Assembly (NCBI GenBank): GCA_011037195.1
Contig: JAAEAF010002650.1
Location: 23,972-87,971 of the forward strand
Direction: 5' to 3'
DNA: 64,000 nt
DNA from: Triatoma infestans
Taxonomy: Eukaryota > Arthropoda > Insecta > Hemiptera > Reduviidae
Shown: positions 63,786 to 64,000 of the stretch, in pieces
Layout: each line of letters begins with the position of its first letter
How positions within the stretch are numbered: the first letter of the stretch is position 1
Position numbers and translations under genes: made by a program
The notes under the pieces: generated by a model
What the model was told of the DNA's origin: nothing
What the model saw: the letters and a program-made list of their open reading frames with translations, nothing else
Databases searched by the model: none

Positions 63786-64000
63786 ATTACTTTCTCTTAC
63801 TCCTAGTAAGAGGAAGTATTGTAATCGTGTCCAATTTTCGATATCGAGTTTTCACCGGAAATATCCGTTTTGAGGTCCCCTGAGTCCAAAAAAGTGGTTT
63901 TTAGCAAATGGTCTGTGTGTGTGCCTGTATGTGTGTGTGTAGGTGAACAGCATAACTCAAAAACGAAAAATCGTAAAAAGTTGAAACTTGATATTCCGTT
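63786..64000 (+). repeat. Modular repeat M, forward, cut by window end
   Basis: The cleanest M 5' end: 'tactttctcttactcctag', 'cgatatcgagttttcaccgg', 'gaggtcccctgagtcc', a GT-rich run, then 'actcaaaaacgaaaaatcg' and 'cttgatattccgtt' at the edge. Confidence 0.8.

Noticed and set aside
1..64000. Integrated viral sequence or host gene
   Set aside because: No capsid, envelope, polymerase of a non-retroelement virus, nor any conserved host exon was recognised; all RT sequences fit non-LTR or Penelope-like elements.

Overview
The window looks like an AT-rich, repeat-dominated stretch of an arthropod genome, most likely an insect. It carries R1/LOA-like, I-like, Jockey-like, RTE-like and R2-type (restriction-like endonuclease) non-LTR retrotransposons. 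It also carries Penelope-like elements (PLEs) with GIY-YIG nucleases and hammerhead ribozymes, a Helitron, mariner-type remnants and several families of solo LTRs. I could not find a single host protein-coding gene, and every coding region I recognise is a decayed or truncated transposon. The organism call is inference from these families; nothing identifies a species.

Layout. 1-5.0 kb: a nearly complete but dead R1/LOA-like element on the minus strand (gag, endonuclease, RT, RNase H). 5.0-6.7 kb: a three-level nest (modular repeat M, then an I-like element, then a solo LTR). 6.7-8.4 kb: an RTE-like relic split by a solo LTR. 9.5-15.5 kb: M repeats, a 184-bp direct duplication, three RTE-like fragments, a solo LTR with a perfect 5-bp target-site duplication (TSD), and a 33-bp minisatellite. 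15.7-19.4 kb: a 649-bp solo LTR, a hammerhead copy, and an I-like insertion flanked by a 43-bp duplication. 21.5-23.5 kb: an internally deleted Helitron with both termini, interrupted by an I-like element. 25.6-27.7 kb: an R2-type relic, a divergent hammerhead pair and an AT minisatellite. 28-33 kb: two more solo LTRs and long stretches with nothing recognisable. 33-38 kb: an RTE-like element inside M, then a cluster of hammerhead units, one pair bounded by its own 13-bp TSD. 39.5-40.5 kb: a ~0.9-kb palindrome made of two 3' ends of a mariner-type transposon. 40.5-42.5 kb: an LTR relative and a PLE relic. 44-45.5 kb: a Jockey-like element split by a solo LTR with a 4-bp TSD. 46.7-47.3 kb: an inverted-repeat DNA element. 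47.5-53 kb: several M copies, two apparently full length. 54.3-56.3 kb: a PLE with inverted terminal repeats and a 13-bp TSD, itself carrying an I-like element with another 13-bp TSD. 57-59.5 kb: a tRNA-derived SINE head and the best PLE RT/GIY-YIG relic. 60.3-64 kb: M copies, an RTE fragment, a small inverted hammerhead element and another solo LTR.

Two systems tie the window together. One is the set of hammerhead-ribozyme-like motifs (14 found, three sequence families), which repeatedly occur as divergent minus/plus pairs at PLE termini. The other is the unnamed modular repeat 'M', present in more than 20 fragments on both strands. M has inverted end sequences, ~260-310-bp internal modules and a recurring CCGGAAGT motif, and it serves as the landing site for many of the other elements. 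The exact TSDs allow the order of insertions to be read directly.
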